Notes under the pieces: model-generated
Databases searched by the model: none
Seen by the model: only the letters and a program-made list of their open reading frames with translations
Told to the model about the DNA's origin: nothing
Translations under genes and position numbers: made by a program
Origin: Tetracladium setigerum
Lineage: Eukaryota; Ascomycota; Leotiomycetes; Helotiales
Assembly: GCA_031472005.1 (NCBI GenBank)
Contig: PZJY01000003.1
Span: 496,001 to 560,000, forward strand
DNA length: 64,000 nt
Direction of reading: 5' to 3'
Shown: positions 47,622 through 59,184 of the stretch, one piece after another
Position numbering within the stretch: position 1 is the stretch's first letter
Layout: each line of letters opens with the position of its first letter

Positions 47622-48052
47622 ACTTGCTGGTGTAGGCAACCGCCTGCTATAAAGGTGAAAATGAAAAGTGAACTTTTCGGGTCAGATTACATGCTATGTC
47701 AATGAAAACACAGAAATCTGAAGCTCAAGAAGAACCTTTGAACAAGCTTTGGCAGAACAGCTTTATTTGTGTTAGTGCCATAAAAATTCTGGATTAGGCA
47801 AGAGCGGTGTGGGAAATGCCAAGTGTGTATCAACGACACCACTGAAACTGCGGGCTCATAAGGATGAGACATCTCATAAGTTTTGTCCGAATCAATACAC
47901 TTCTTTCGGAGTCAACCATCTAAGGTAAGGAAAATACCAGGAAACACCGTATCAAAGTCTCCAAAGGCAAGTTCCCCCAGTACCCTTTAGAAAGCAAAGC
48001 ACCCGATCTAGAACTGCATCCCTGTTTGAAGGCTCTCAACTCCGGTCAAAGT
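47622..48052. other. Intergenic stretch
   Basis: PUS7 promoter and the 3' flank of the next minus-strand gene. Nothing else seen. Confidence 0.6.
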
Positions 48053-50153
48053 CTAGGAAAGGTTCGAAAGCCTTCGTGAAAGATGCGAGAGTCTGTCATC
48101 CCACTCTGGTGTAAAGGCGCGAGCCCTCAGTACTTTGATTTTGCCGACATCTTCTTGTGCTTCGTCTAATGTAGCCTCGACCATCGCCTTGAAAAGGTTC
48201 CAATCGTCCAGCTGAGATGGAGTAGGAATAGGTAGCAGGCTTATCAAATCTGGCTCTCGCTCAAGTTGTTGGAGTGTGAGGTCCCAAGTCCAAATGTTGT
48301 CACCATGGTATCTGGTTCCGAATGTCTTCAAGCTGTACCTTGGCTTTGTCAGTACTACTGTTGAGCCCTCATAACTGGACGAATGCCTACAAGCCATCGT
48401 AGCGAACACCTCCTCTTGGAGCCCAAATACTGGAGAGTCCACATCCACGTAGAAGGCGGAGCGGCTTGCCAAAGTTACATTTGATCAGCTCAAGTGGGAT
48501 GCAATCAAATGTATCAGTTAATGAGTATCTCGAGGTCCTATTGTCGTCACCTGAGTCTTCCTTTCCATCCAGCAAGGCCAAGGTAAGAACGCCGTACCTG
48601 CAGTCAGACAAGATTTCTGTTGAGCTTCCGGTTATACCGTCGCGATATGCGCAAGCAAGATTCAACCACCAACTAGCACCCAAGTTATTATTTGTTATGC
48701 TCAAAGAGGGATGGGTATCTCCTACTCTCCAGGCCTGTATCTGTTGTCCATTTCGATGTAGGTGCCCGTTGGTTTGCAGCGCTTGACTATGAACATTGAT
48801 CTAGGATCATTGCTGTATCGATTTACAGTCACATCGTGGAATGCGCCGCAAGACTTGAGATGGCTCCGGCGTAGTTCGTCAATCTGGTTGTAGCTAACCA
48901 TTCCTGCATTTTAGCATTGGTTTGAGTCTGCCATCGTACTAATCAAGTACAGAGAGCCTGGTATACTCATCAACATACCTTGATCCAAATCTCCCTTTCC
49001 ATTTTGTTTCCAGAGAAACCGCTGTCAGACATGCTTTGTCGTAGACAACTGTACGGGCCACCTCCTCGCCTTCTTTTATCAGAGTGGCAAGGAGCTTATC
49101 AAGGCGGGCATATGCAATTGTCTCAAGTGGAATCATTCGACTGGGGTCTTGTTCATCGCTCAATAGCTTGGATAAAATGAGAGAGGTCGGCGATATGTCC
49201 TGGTCGGGAATGGGGTGACAGGAGATAATATAGCGAATTTTATCAGAATGATTCAACAAATCTGATCTGCTCCATTCTCCCTCCTCCTCCGAGTTGTGTG
49301 AGTCGATCGACTTTTTCAGCGCTTGGTAGAAGTCAGCTAAATACATATACAGCTTGGGGGTATGGAAAGAACTCACGGAAGGTGTTCTTTGCAAACTGGA
49401 CGCTAAAGCTGCCATCATTCGCACCATCATAATGAGCTCTGTAGATGTAGGTTTCTGGATCTTTTCCTGGCGTGTCGGCGTTGAGACCAGCAGTCTTGTT
49501 AATAATCTCAGCGCGCGTTCTTTCAACCCAAGCGGCCAAGGCCAGCCACTCCTCAGTTTCGTAGATATAATTGTCGTTTTCATCGCTAACGTCTGAATAC
49601 GCATGATTGCTGGTTGAGGCTCGAGAGGTTATTGCGGTTGGATTGGATACAAAATCGAGACCAAAGGAAGTTCCTGACTCATTCGTCTCCAGCATGCCGA
49701 TTTGTTGAAGGGCTTCACGAGGGAAATCTAGGAGTGGAACTTCAACATTCTGAACTTGTTCGGTCGCAGACAGCTCGGCCACATTCATGACTGGGCTATA
49801 CTCAGCCTTCAGCTCGTCCACCATAGAATCAAATACTGGGAGCAAGGCCGAAGATTCTTGATAGCGTAATTGGACTTTCGTGTCATTCACTTGTGTGGCA
49901 AGTTCATTTTGCTCCTTCATGGAGGGGATCTGAAGATTTGGCATCTTGGTCAATTGGCAACTCTTGAATGGAACGGTAGATTGAAATGAAGTGTTCTAAT
50001 TACCTTTTCTAGCTCTGCGGTTTCGTACGCAGGTGCAGGAGAATCCTGAGGAGACTCCATGGTGGCTTCGGTGGGGGGTTGGGTTGGTTGTCCTGCTTGG
50101 TTCATATCTGGTGGGGTGAGTGATGTTGAACATGAAGTTGATGGAGGTGCCAT
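48053..50153 (-). CDS. Unrecognised fungal protein, several exons
   Basis: Exons supported by splice sites are 50004-50153, 49377-49962 and 48951-49336. Then come blocks at about 48726-48903 and 48053-48672. The first half is Pro/Gln/Ser-rich and helical, with a probable coiled segment (MKEQNELATQVNDTKVQLRY). The middle has WLALAAWVERTRAEI and YIYRAHYDGANDG. The C-terminal part includes FYVDVDSPVFGLQEEVF and IWTWDLTLQQLEREPD. I recognise no domain. Frame is lost once near 48471-48473 (one T too many on the minus strand) and the join between the third and fourth blocks is unresolved, so exon limits there are approximate. No signal peptide or membrane segment. Confidence 0.6.
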
Positions 50154-51160
50154 GGGCAAGTCTGTCCCTGCCCCAAATTTGAGAAGAACAGTAATCTGGC
50201 ACGTGGCCGCCTCTCTTACTCTCTTATTAGATTTTAGGAATATTAACTAGCTCCTAGAAACTTGTTCATGAACTCCTCACGTTTTCGTGTGGTTAAAACA
50301 AATGCGCTGTAGGGTCGAAGCTACCTTTCTTCCAGGCTTTCTGAGAGCCTCTGTCTTTAGAATTTATACTTGGCCAAGACTCTTTGACTGTAGGCTTTTA
50401 AAGCTCTTCTGATCATAAGCATCTTCTCCAACAAGAGATCCCAGACAGGCAAGTCATTCCTGGATGCTTTCGAAACTCAAACCGTGAGACTCTTCACCAC
50501 GAAACAGGAAAGAGGTACCCATTCCTTTGGCAAATCAATTTCTCTAGTAGCTCCATCTCAACGTATCTTGCCTCCAAGAAACAAATATCTAAGATCATGT
50601 CGTTCTGGACGTTTACCTTTGTTTTGTTGTCCAGACTCTTTGAAGCGATCATGTGATCGGTTAGGAAATTATGAGGATTTTTCTTGTCAGGGCCAAACTA
50701 TGTTCGATCAACAAGTGCACAAGAAAGAGGCTTCAGAACAATCCTGTTGGACTCATAACATTAAGGTCGAATGTATACCATTTCAACCCCATTTCCGTGA
50801 ATTCTGACAGCCACTGATGGGCGAACATCCTTGATCATGTGACCTACGTAACTCAAGTGTGTCTACCCTTTCAAACAGCATCTACTGAATGCCTAATTGG
50901 GAGATTACTTTTTGTATTTAATCCAAATGTATGAAATACATTTTAGATTATTAATCGCATCCCAGAACCAATTATAAAAGAGGGGAACAAGACGAATCTG
51001 CAGGCGACGTCTCACAAAGAAGCCGAGGTTCATCATAGCTACGTTGGAGTTGGAGTCTAATCAAGGATGACCAAGCACGCTGTACAAAACCACAGCTCGC
51101 ACTCAATTCCTGTCTCGTTTTGATTCCTCAATCAATTAATTTTTTCGATTCAATCCCACC
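50154..51160. other. Divergent intergenic region
   Basis: The frame at 50484-50807 is open but has no recognisable content. A/T-rich sequence at 50900-50960. Promoters for both flanking genes are expected here. Confidence 0.55.
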
Positions 51161-51606
51161 ATGTCTTCTTCCGAAATCACCAGCATCGCAACGTTGTACC
51201 CAAAACCCGGGAAGGCCGCGGCAGTGAGTTGTCCCTCGTCATCTCTTCTTGCATTTCCACTAACCAAACATCAATCAGGTTATCGAAGGTCTCAGCAAAG
51301 TGGCCGAGTATGCGAAAGAGCATGAAGCTGGAACGTTAGCCTACAGTATCACTCAGGAGTTCGACAAAAAGACCGGAGCCCCGATTGACATCGTGGTCAT
51401 GATTGAGAAGTTCGTTCCATTCTGACTACTTAGCCAGACCTCTCTGATATTTAGCTAGGTACAAAGATATAGCAGCGATTCAAGCTCACGGTGGCTCGAA
51501 AGTATTGGCGGCATTCTCGAAGCAGGTGGCTTCAGAGGGCCTTGTTACGAAGCCGGTAGAGATTAAGCTGATGCGAGTTGTTGGCGGGTATACGTCGAAG
51601 TTGTAA
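51161..51606 (+). CDS. ABM-fold (antibiotic biosynthesis monooxygenase-like) small protein
   Basis: Three exons (51161-51223, 51279-51409, 51459-51606) give 113 residues with agreeing phases. The sequence fits a dimeric alpha-beta barrel: TSIATLYPKPGKAAAVIEGL, a strand LAYSITQEFD, IDIVVMIEKYKDIAAIQAH, then SKVLAAFSKQ. The E-x-Y-K-D-x-x-A-x-x-x-H pattern is typical of the ABM/quinol monooxygenase group. No cofactor is needed by many members, and the substrate is unknown. The second intron uses a weak GTTCGT donor. Confidence 0.82.
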
Positions 51607-51917
51607 AGCAAGAAAAGGGGTTATTCACTGAAATATTTAAATTAACCACATTTTCTCTATTGTTGTCTCAGATTGAATAATCTGGGTTCTCGGTCTCCAT
51701 CACGAGATTGGGTTGATGCTGCTGTTAGCAGAATTTGAAGAAGGAACGACTCTTCTCAATTCCCAACTCCCCTTTCCAGACCAAACGCGATCGCTTCCCA
51801 CTTTCCTCTCATTCATCATCTCAAGTTTTTCTCTTTACAACACCAGAGTCAGCCGCCATTGAGTTGGTAATGCGACGTATGATTCTGAACAGTTCTCGAT
51901 AATCCTCCTTGTCAACC
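51607..51917. other. Intergenic stretch
   Basis: A short gap between two plus-strand genes with a pyrimidine-rich leader before 51918. Nothing else seen. Confidence 0.6.
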
Positions 51918-54167
51918 ATGGATCATCACTGTGAGCATGAAGCGACAGCCCAGCTAGTACTCACACTACCAACAGGAGAGCTCTTCGTCCTCTCGCGGGC
52001 AGAACTCGCCGCAACATTTGCGCAATCATCTCTTTTCGCCACGGTTTCCGAACGCAAATTGATCAATACCATCCCTTTCAAAGAGGGCATTGTGCCCATC
52101 ACTCTTGTTGTCAGACCGAAAAATCTTGACGTGGACGGATCAGTAGATTCGGAACCGCTTTCCCCTATATTCACAACCGATTCTACTCCCACCAGACAAA
52201 ACTCTCGACGAGAACCATCGTGTGCAGGTTGTGCTCCTTCCATCGATCCACTTACGGTTGAAAGGCTGCTTGCCAGAGACGCTAGCTTCTCTCCGCCATC
52301 TCCGGATCTTATACCTCGAGGACTTGGAGTTCGTCGTTCATCCAGAGCAGATATCTTGATGCAATCTATGGTCTACAATGAGTACGGCGAATTGGTGCAT
52401 GCTGCAGATGCATGCCGTGACCCAGATCCCGACAATTTGAGTGTCACACAACTCTTGAGGTTGATCAACAAGGCATATCGACATGAGGCACGTCGTTCCT
52501 TTTTCATTTTCCATTTTCCAACAGCTATCTGACTAAATTGCAGTACCGAGATCGACTTCGAGAAGTCATTGGGTTGCAACTAGAAGCTGCCGAAAAGCAC
52601 TTTGAATCGTCTTTGGGCTATAAGCAGATCTCAAAAGAGCACCTGTCTCTGTGGGAATTCAACCAACTGGCCTCGCAGCTTTCTCCACGGTCAACTGAGG
52701 GACCTGGCCTTTCTGTTTACAATGGTCCACCTCGCGTTCTAGAGATTGGTTGTGGCGATGGGGCTTGGTGCTTCAAGGTCAAAGAGGAACATCCAGATTG
52801 GATTGTTGAAGGCGTTGATGACACAGGCCATGTAAGTACATTGCCTTTGATCAAGCCCGAGGAATGTTAATCTAGAATTTGTTGCAGTGGTGCTGTGTCC
52901 GAAGTGACAGGGAGCTGAAGTGAGTAGCATCTCCATTTTGGGTCTTACCTACAATGCAGTTACTGAAACTATTCCAGAGATTTCATGCTACCGGCTCAAT
53001 CTGTTAGCGAGAAACAGACGGCAGACGATTATTTTAACAAAGTTCACCTAACACAAGAAATGCCAGAATTCACTGTCCGGAACATCAACTCGCTGACCTC
53101 ACACACAAACCCCATTCCATATAATCTGTATGGAATGGTTCGCGGACGGGACATTTTCATGCGCGTTGAAAACTACAAAACCTTTCTTGAGCAGGTTCTC
53201 TCGTAAATGTGCCAGCAATTGAGATTTGGTAGGAGCTTGCGCTAACAGATCTACAGGATCCTACAACCAGACGGTGTGATTGAGTTTGTCGAGATAGATC
53301 CAAGGCCACGTCGCAAAGTAAACGACGAAGAGAATCTCTTGCTGAGGGACAGCCACAAAAGTGGAATCGAAACCCAATGGACCAACAAGATCGCTGATCG
53401 CTTCAAGAATCCTGGTGATGCGGAACTCACAGATATAAATTCGCATCGCTGGGCAGCTCGAGTTCATGCCAGAACGAAGGCAAACCTACGCCCGGCGACG
53501 GAGTTCCAGCCGTTCATTTGAAGTCGTGGTTGGAAGGCAGCGGGTAGGTTAACCTTTCTTGATATGAAACTTCAGAGCTGATTTCGAAGGTATTGGGATG
53601 TGACCCAAAACATTGTTCGCCTTCCTGTTGGCGGCAAAACAGAATCCGGAAAACTTCTCCAAGAGTTCTTGCAGTATCAAATTGCCTTAGAGGACGCAAT
53701 TCCAAAGGTATTTGGGTGCCCCTCTGGCTTTCGGATATTGCTGATGGTGATCTAGCTCTTGGAGGATCTCCCTGGAGTTAACCCTGCTGACTTGGAGAAC
53801 GGAGAGTATCATCTAAACCTACACTTCGTCACCGGCCGGAAGCCGAAAGAACCTCGAACAGGAGATCTCCTTGCTGATGGAACCCGGCAAGAAATGACAT
53901 CTCTTAAATACGACAGAATGGCGCTCTACAACAGCAAGAAGAGCAGTCAATGGCAAAGGTAATAAATGAATTTCTCCAGCACCCAAGGAAAATCAGTAAT
54001 TGCTAATCGGATTGTTTGCTAGATTTGACATTGATCAGAAACTTCCTGTAGTAGTACCGACCATGGGAAGCTTGAAAACTCTTGAAGGAGAACCGGAATT
54101 AATCAAGTTTCCACAACACGAGGAAACCGAAATCTTATCGATGCTTTGCACGAACTCAGCAGGTTGA
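51918..54167 (+). CDS. SAM-dependent methyltransferase, fungal type
   Basis: Eight exons are deduced: 51918-52487, 52544-52831, 52888-52919, 52978-53202, 53257-53543, 53590-53707, 53756-53958 and 54023-54167. They give about 622 residues. Residues 1-190 are a fungus-specific region with a CAGC pair. Class I motif I is VLEIGCGDGAW, then an acidic motif II end (VEGVDD) and IEFVEIDPRPRR as post-motif III. This resembles the large LaeA-like fungal family, but no target can be given. The first intron appears to start with GC (AG|GCACGT) rather than GT. Exon 5 loses frame at the T3 run 53517-53519; one more T gives ILKSWLEGSG and rejoins the next exon. Confidence 0.78.
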
Positions 54168-55188
54168 ATATTGACTATTCGACCAATTTGAGGGATTTAC
54201 CGTCTCATTGACTGGTCCATTGATCCATTCACACTTTTGCTAGAGCATATGAAAGAGAGAGGGAATGAACGAGGAGCTGATGTCAAATTGAGTATAGCCT
54301 TGGAAGAGGTTGAGTTGTATGGCTAGGAACATACTTAATTATTGCTTCGGGATTGCTGCCACTAGGCAGATATCATTACTTCTCTACACTCAGTCATCTC
54401 ACGAAAGGCTCTCATATTTTATAGATTATATATTTGTTTTTTCTCTCTCCACTCCATCTTTCTCAACCCCTTCAATTAAAATACAAAATCAAACTCCCTT
54501 CCCCTTGAAAAGATATCTGCTCTCCAGTCCATCCCCTCCAATTCCGTTCGGTATCATTTGGTTTTGTTATCAATTTTCCCTGTGCTTACTTCCTCTTCTT
54601 CCTTCTCCGTTATCTTTCGGACATCAAGGATTCCAGTCCTGTTTCTAGACCTAAACATGCCCTCAGCCGTTATCCAGTTAATCGATATCGCAATCCCTAA
54701 TTCATCCACTTCATCATGATTTCCTTCCGTTGCCTGATCATATTCATCTCATCACCTCGCCATATTCCATGATATTTCTTGGCCCTTGCTTCTTCCATCC
54801 CTCCTCCCACCCATCCACCCATCCACCCATGGCCCGTCGACCCGACCTGTCCAGCAAGCAAAAAAGCAAGCACACGTAAACCCCTTAGAACCCCCTAAAA
54901 GAAGGATCAAACGCCGTCCATACTTCATGGCTATGAATAAATGCACAAAAAAACACCGAGAGAACGCAACCCCTTCTCGAGACAAGAACAAACCCAAAAA
55001 TTTGAGCCAAGTTACACGCCAGCGGATATTTTTGCCTCTTTTTGGTTTATGAGTCAGTCCCCACAGCTAGGTATACCATCATTCCATCCCATATTTCTCA
55101 TCCTTCGTACCCGCACCAGTTTGACAGCGAGCAGCGAGCAGCAAGAGCTACTGTGACATGCGTGTGTGCTCCTAAAGGGGAATTAAAC
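54168..55188. other. Convergent intergenic gap
   Basis: Pyrimidine-rich sequence with CCATCCAC repeats at about 54800-54830. No gene seen. Holds the 3' ends of the methyltransferase and MAPKK genes. Confidence 0.6.
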
Positions 55189-57245
55189 CTATTTCTTCTC
55201 GTCCCATCCCCAGACCGTAGCGAGGAAATGTGACATGTTCACGCGCTTGAGACGCATATCCACCATCCATGGATGCTCGAGCATCTTCCAGGGTGAGGCG
55301 CGGCGGAGGGGTTGTTTTTCGAGACTAGGGAAGGGACTGAAGTTAGCAAATTCCTTTTTCTGTTTGCAAAAGGGGAAAGAAAAAGAGCTCGGAGTTTTTT
55401 GACCGAAGAAGTACATACCAGCATTCAATAAAGTACTTGAAGTTATCACTCCACTTGATACCACTCTCCGGCTCGTCCTTTAATCTTGGAATGGGTTGAC
55501 GCACGATATACGTCAATAAATCGATCATACCAGCACGCGGTTGCATCTCCGTCCCGTCAGCGGGGAAGGGGAATCTGTGTTGAGCCACCTCTAGCAGTGT
55601 CACTCCCGTCGACCACACATCTGAAGTGATGGTGTAACTTTGACCTGTGATTCGCTCGGGCGCCATGTAATACGATGTGCCGATGAAGGTATTCGCATCT
55701 CCCTTGGTACCGAACTCTCCACTGACACCAAAGTCGCACAATTTTACTTGACCGTTACGGCAGAGGAGGATGTTGCTTGGCTTGATATCTCGATGGATGA
55801 TCTTTTTGCCGTGGAGGTATGTGAGGCCGTTCAAGACTCCTTCTGCGATCTTTCCGAGCACTTTTTCGCCGGTGCGACCACCGAGCTTCTTGACTTCGCG
55901 GTAAATGGCGTCGAGGGAGCCACCTTCACAGAATTCCATAGCAATGGAAATGGTGGCTGTGGAGGGCTCAACAAAGGCACCGTAGTAGAGGCAAATGTGG
56001 TCAGATGCACAGTCTTTGTTGAAATTGAGTTCTCGGATGATTTGGCGCTTCACATCTGGGTCGGGGTTGGTTGTGATGATCTGGAGATAATTAGTAGATG
56101 TAGTAGCAATTTGCCATGTTGAAAAGACTGACCTTCAGTGCAAATATTGTCTTCCCACCAGTCAACCGGCATTTGGTAACTGCTCCTCCAGCTCCTTCGC
56201 CTAGACTACCCAGTTCTTCAATCCTGTTGTCCAGGCTTGCTATTCGCCAGCCTTCGTCGTCAAGTTCTTCCACATCCAGTGTTCGCCCCCTCTCCAGACT
56301 TAGCTCTCCAAAGCCTTCAAGTCCATTCATGCTTCCATCTCTCTCCATTCCAACTCCGCCATCACTTCTTTCCGAGTATAATGAACCCACAGCAGATGCT
56401 GGATCTGGAGTTCCTTGCGGCTGCATCAATCCATACTGTGAGGCAAAAGAAATAGCAGAATACTGTGACCCCGCAGACGTTGGACCACTCGCTCGCCCAT
56501 CCAGAGGTCCGAAGCTCCCTGATCTTGAATGTGCGGCACTGCTCTCGCTTCCCCCGCTCGCGGAATGATTTTGGTTTGTCTGCAGAGATATTTGTGGTCG
56601 GCCATTTGCCAAGGGTACTTGTTCGTGTGGTGTTTGGTGGCTTCCCATTGGCGTGGCGAGTTGCAATCGTGGAGGGCCGGGTCGGGCTGGCATTTTGCCA
56701 GGCATTTGTAGAGAAAGCTTTGCCGGTTGTCCAGGCATTTGTAAGGAAAGTTTGGCGGGTGCACCCGGCATCTGTAACGAGAGCTTTGAAGGCTGCTGTT
56801 GCTGCTGCTGGCCTGGCATTTGAAGAGATAGTTTGTGCTGTTGTGGTTGCTGCTGCTGTGGCTGTCCTGGCATCTGCAAAGAAAGTTTGCCTGAAGGTGG
56901 TCCATGGTTGACAGGATTCGCGGATGGGGAGGGGGGAATGGCAAGACCGAGTCTGGGGGCTCGGTTTGCGCTCTGTTGTCGACTCCCTGGAATCGGAGGA
57001 CGCAAAAGGGGAGCTGGTGAGGACATTCCGAAGGGACTGTTGCTTTCTGGGATCTGGAGTTTAGATGTCAGCTCTACCCCACTCCATCACCAGTATAACA
57101 AGGTCGGGGGGGAGGGGCGAGGGGCAAGGCATACTGGTTGAGGGGTATATATGGCAGTAGAGTGTGTGAACGCAGCCCTGGGTTCGGGGTTTGGAGGAGG
57201 AGGAGAGGTATAAAAGTCCTCTCCTGGGAGGTTTGGGTCGTTCAT
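55189..57245 (-). CDS. MAP kinase kinase of the cell-wall-integrity pathway (Mkk1/2 type)
   Basis: Four exons (57135-57245, 56133-57053, 55419-56080, 55189-55324) give 609 residues in one frame. The disordered N-terminus carries five copies of KLSLQMPG spaced by Gln/Pro. The kinase domain follows LGSLGEGAGGAVTKCRL, with FALK Lys, HRDIKPSN, DFGVSGEFGTKGDANTFIGT (activation loop) and YYMAPER. The GTKGDANT loop and the PADGTEMQPRAGMIDLL insert are typical of filamentous-fungal Mkk1/2 orthologues such as Aspergillus MkkA. It acts between Bck1-type MAPKKK and the Slt2/Mpk1 MAPK. Introns are 81, 52 and 94 nt. The first-exon ATG gives MNDPNLPGEDFY; a later ATG at 57026 would also be in frame. Confidence 0.93.
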
Positions 57246-59184
57246 TTGCATGTATGCACTCGGCCGTGGGCAAATTGGTTTCGAGGAAAGGGAGGGAGCT
57301 AGACGCTGCTATTCTCTCGCTTGCGATTGATTAGGCGCAGTTTTGGAACGAATGTGTGCAGTTGCCGAGTCCAGTTTGTTGCTGATGTTGATTAAAGAGA
57401 GTTCGTGCAACTCAAAGAGAATTTTCAGGTCGCCGTTTGTTGTTCTGCACTTTGAGGTGGAAGAGCTGAAGGTGTGTGTTCGTTCACTGCTGTGGTGTCC
57501 GTCGGGCTGCGGCTCGGAGTTGGGTCTTTGTCGTTTCAGCTTTTCGTCACGATCGGCAGACCAACAGGGATTCCGGCGCCTAGCTTTCGACCCCAACGTG
57601 ATGAGGGGATGTCACTGGCGAAACAATCCTTTGCACCCATTCAACGATATAAAAGTTTAAAATTACAAGATACAAGTAAATGGCGATGGAATGCTTGGCT
57701 ACCGAGTTGAGGGATGCGAGAGCAAGAAGGATGTGAGCCCAGAGTGAGGAGAATGATCAAGTCAAATGAAAAAGAAGAAGCCTAAAGATGGTCAGGTCAG
57801 CTCAGGACTTGGGGGACCGCTGGCCTTTGGGGGCTGCAGCCCTTTGGGGTCGATGCGGGTGACCAGTGCAAGGAAAGTGTCCCCGAGAGAAGTGAGTGAG
57901 AGCTACTCCTGCTGGACCTTTCGGATCAAATCAAACACATCACGGCAAACAGCCGCTGAGGGGGCGAAAATGCCACAATTCAAAGGTAGTTGGACGGCGA
58001 GGCTGCTGATGTGCTGGCCTTTGGTAATATGATGATTGATTCCAGCCAGGGCTTGCGTAGGTCTTCGTACGCAACCAGGAAGAGTCGGTGTACAGAATGT
58101 CGATGAGGGATGAGAACATCAAGAGCATGCCCAGAAGATTGGTGCAGTTCCTGTTGAAGATGGAATTCTAGTTGCTGGAAAGGGAAGAAGAGATGCAGAT
58201 GACATGAGACGGCATTCACGACCAGCATTAGTGCAATGGTGGTCAGCTTGCAATGATCCAATGTTGAGAGATGATCACCCCTAGCAAGGAGAGCCACAGC
58301 AATACCCGTGTAACTCGTTACAAACCACTTGATATCGGCCATTGGGCGGAAGTACTAGTAGTACAGTATAGAGGAAGGGAAAGGAGAAATGAGACGAGAG
58401 ACAAGAAAGAGACTGGGAATAATGCCCAAGACAAGAGAAGCAAGAGAATCGTCAAACTTGACTTTCTTCCCTTCCCTCCCCTTCCCTCCTCCCCTCGCAC
58501 CAGACAGAGTGCATCGCATTGCATTGCATATTCTGCCTCTTCTGCATCTGGTCCGTCTTGGATTCTGCTGTGGTAGGGTGGAATCCATAAATCATCACAT
58601 GTCGTAGGACCCGAGCAACCGAAACGTCGCCTCATTTGCAGGAATCGCGATGATTGTTGAGTCCTGGAAGTGTGAGAGGGGTGGTGGAGGAGAGTCCTGA
58701 TGAATCGGATTAAATGTGATCGTGACCGGTAGAAAAGTGCTGCAGATTGGCGATGAGATTGGTTGACGAATATCCCTCTGGAACAACCCCAAGTTCCTCA
58801 ACGACCCCTCCACTTTCTCTCTCTCACACACATTTCCCAGTGCTTATTGGTGATTTGGTCATGGCACCCATGGATCGACCTCTTCTTGAAGTTGGCAACT
58901 CGGCAAGAGCAATACGAATGCATGAAACTTGGGATATACCAAAGTGCATTTCTCAAACAAGGGATGCTAGACAGAGTTACTTACTCACTCACTCATTAGT
59001 TTATTACTCCATCATGGATCCATCCGACCGGCTGCCTTCCGAACGGCGGCTCTTCGATTACCGGCCCGCCCGTAGGGTTAGGCGCGCGCTTCAACACCCC
59101 TGCCGATTGCTTCCTATCACATCACAATCTGCCCAAAAAAAAAGTTGCGGATACAAAAATCGTCAAATCAACATTTCTCACATA
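57246..59184. other. Divergent promoter region of MAPKK and DBP8
   Basis: This is 1.9 kb with no supported gene. The stretch just before 59185 is open in frame with DBP8 back to about 58747, but its translation has no helicase-like content, so it is leader. Confidence 0.55.

Noticed and set aside
58747..59184. In-frame upstream extension of DBP8
   Set aside because: The extra residues have no helicase-like or conserved content, and the ATG at 59185 starts a typical acidic Dbp8 tail.
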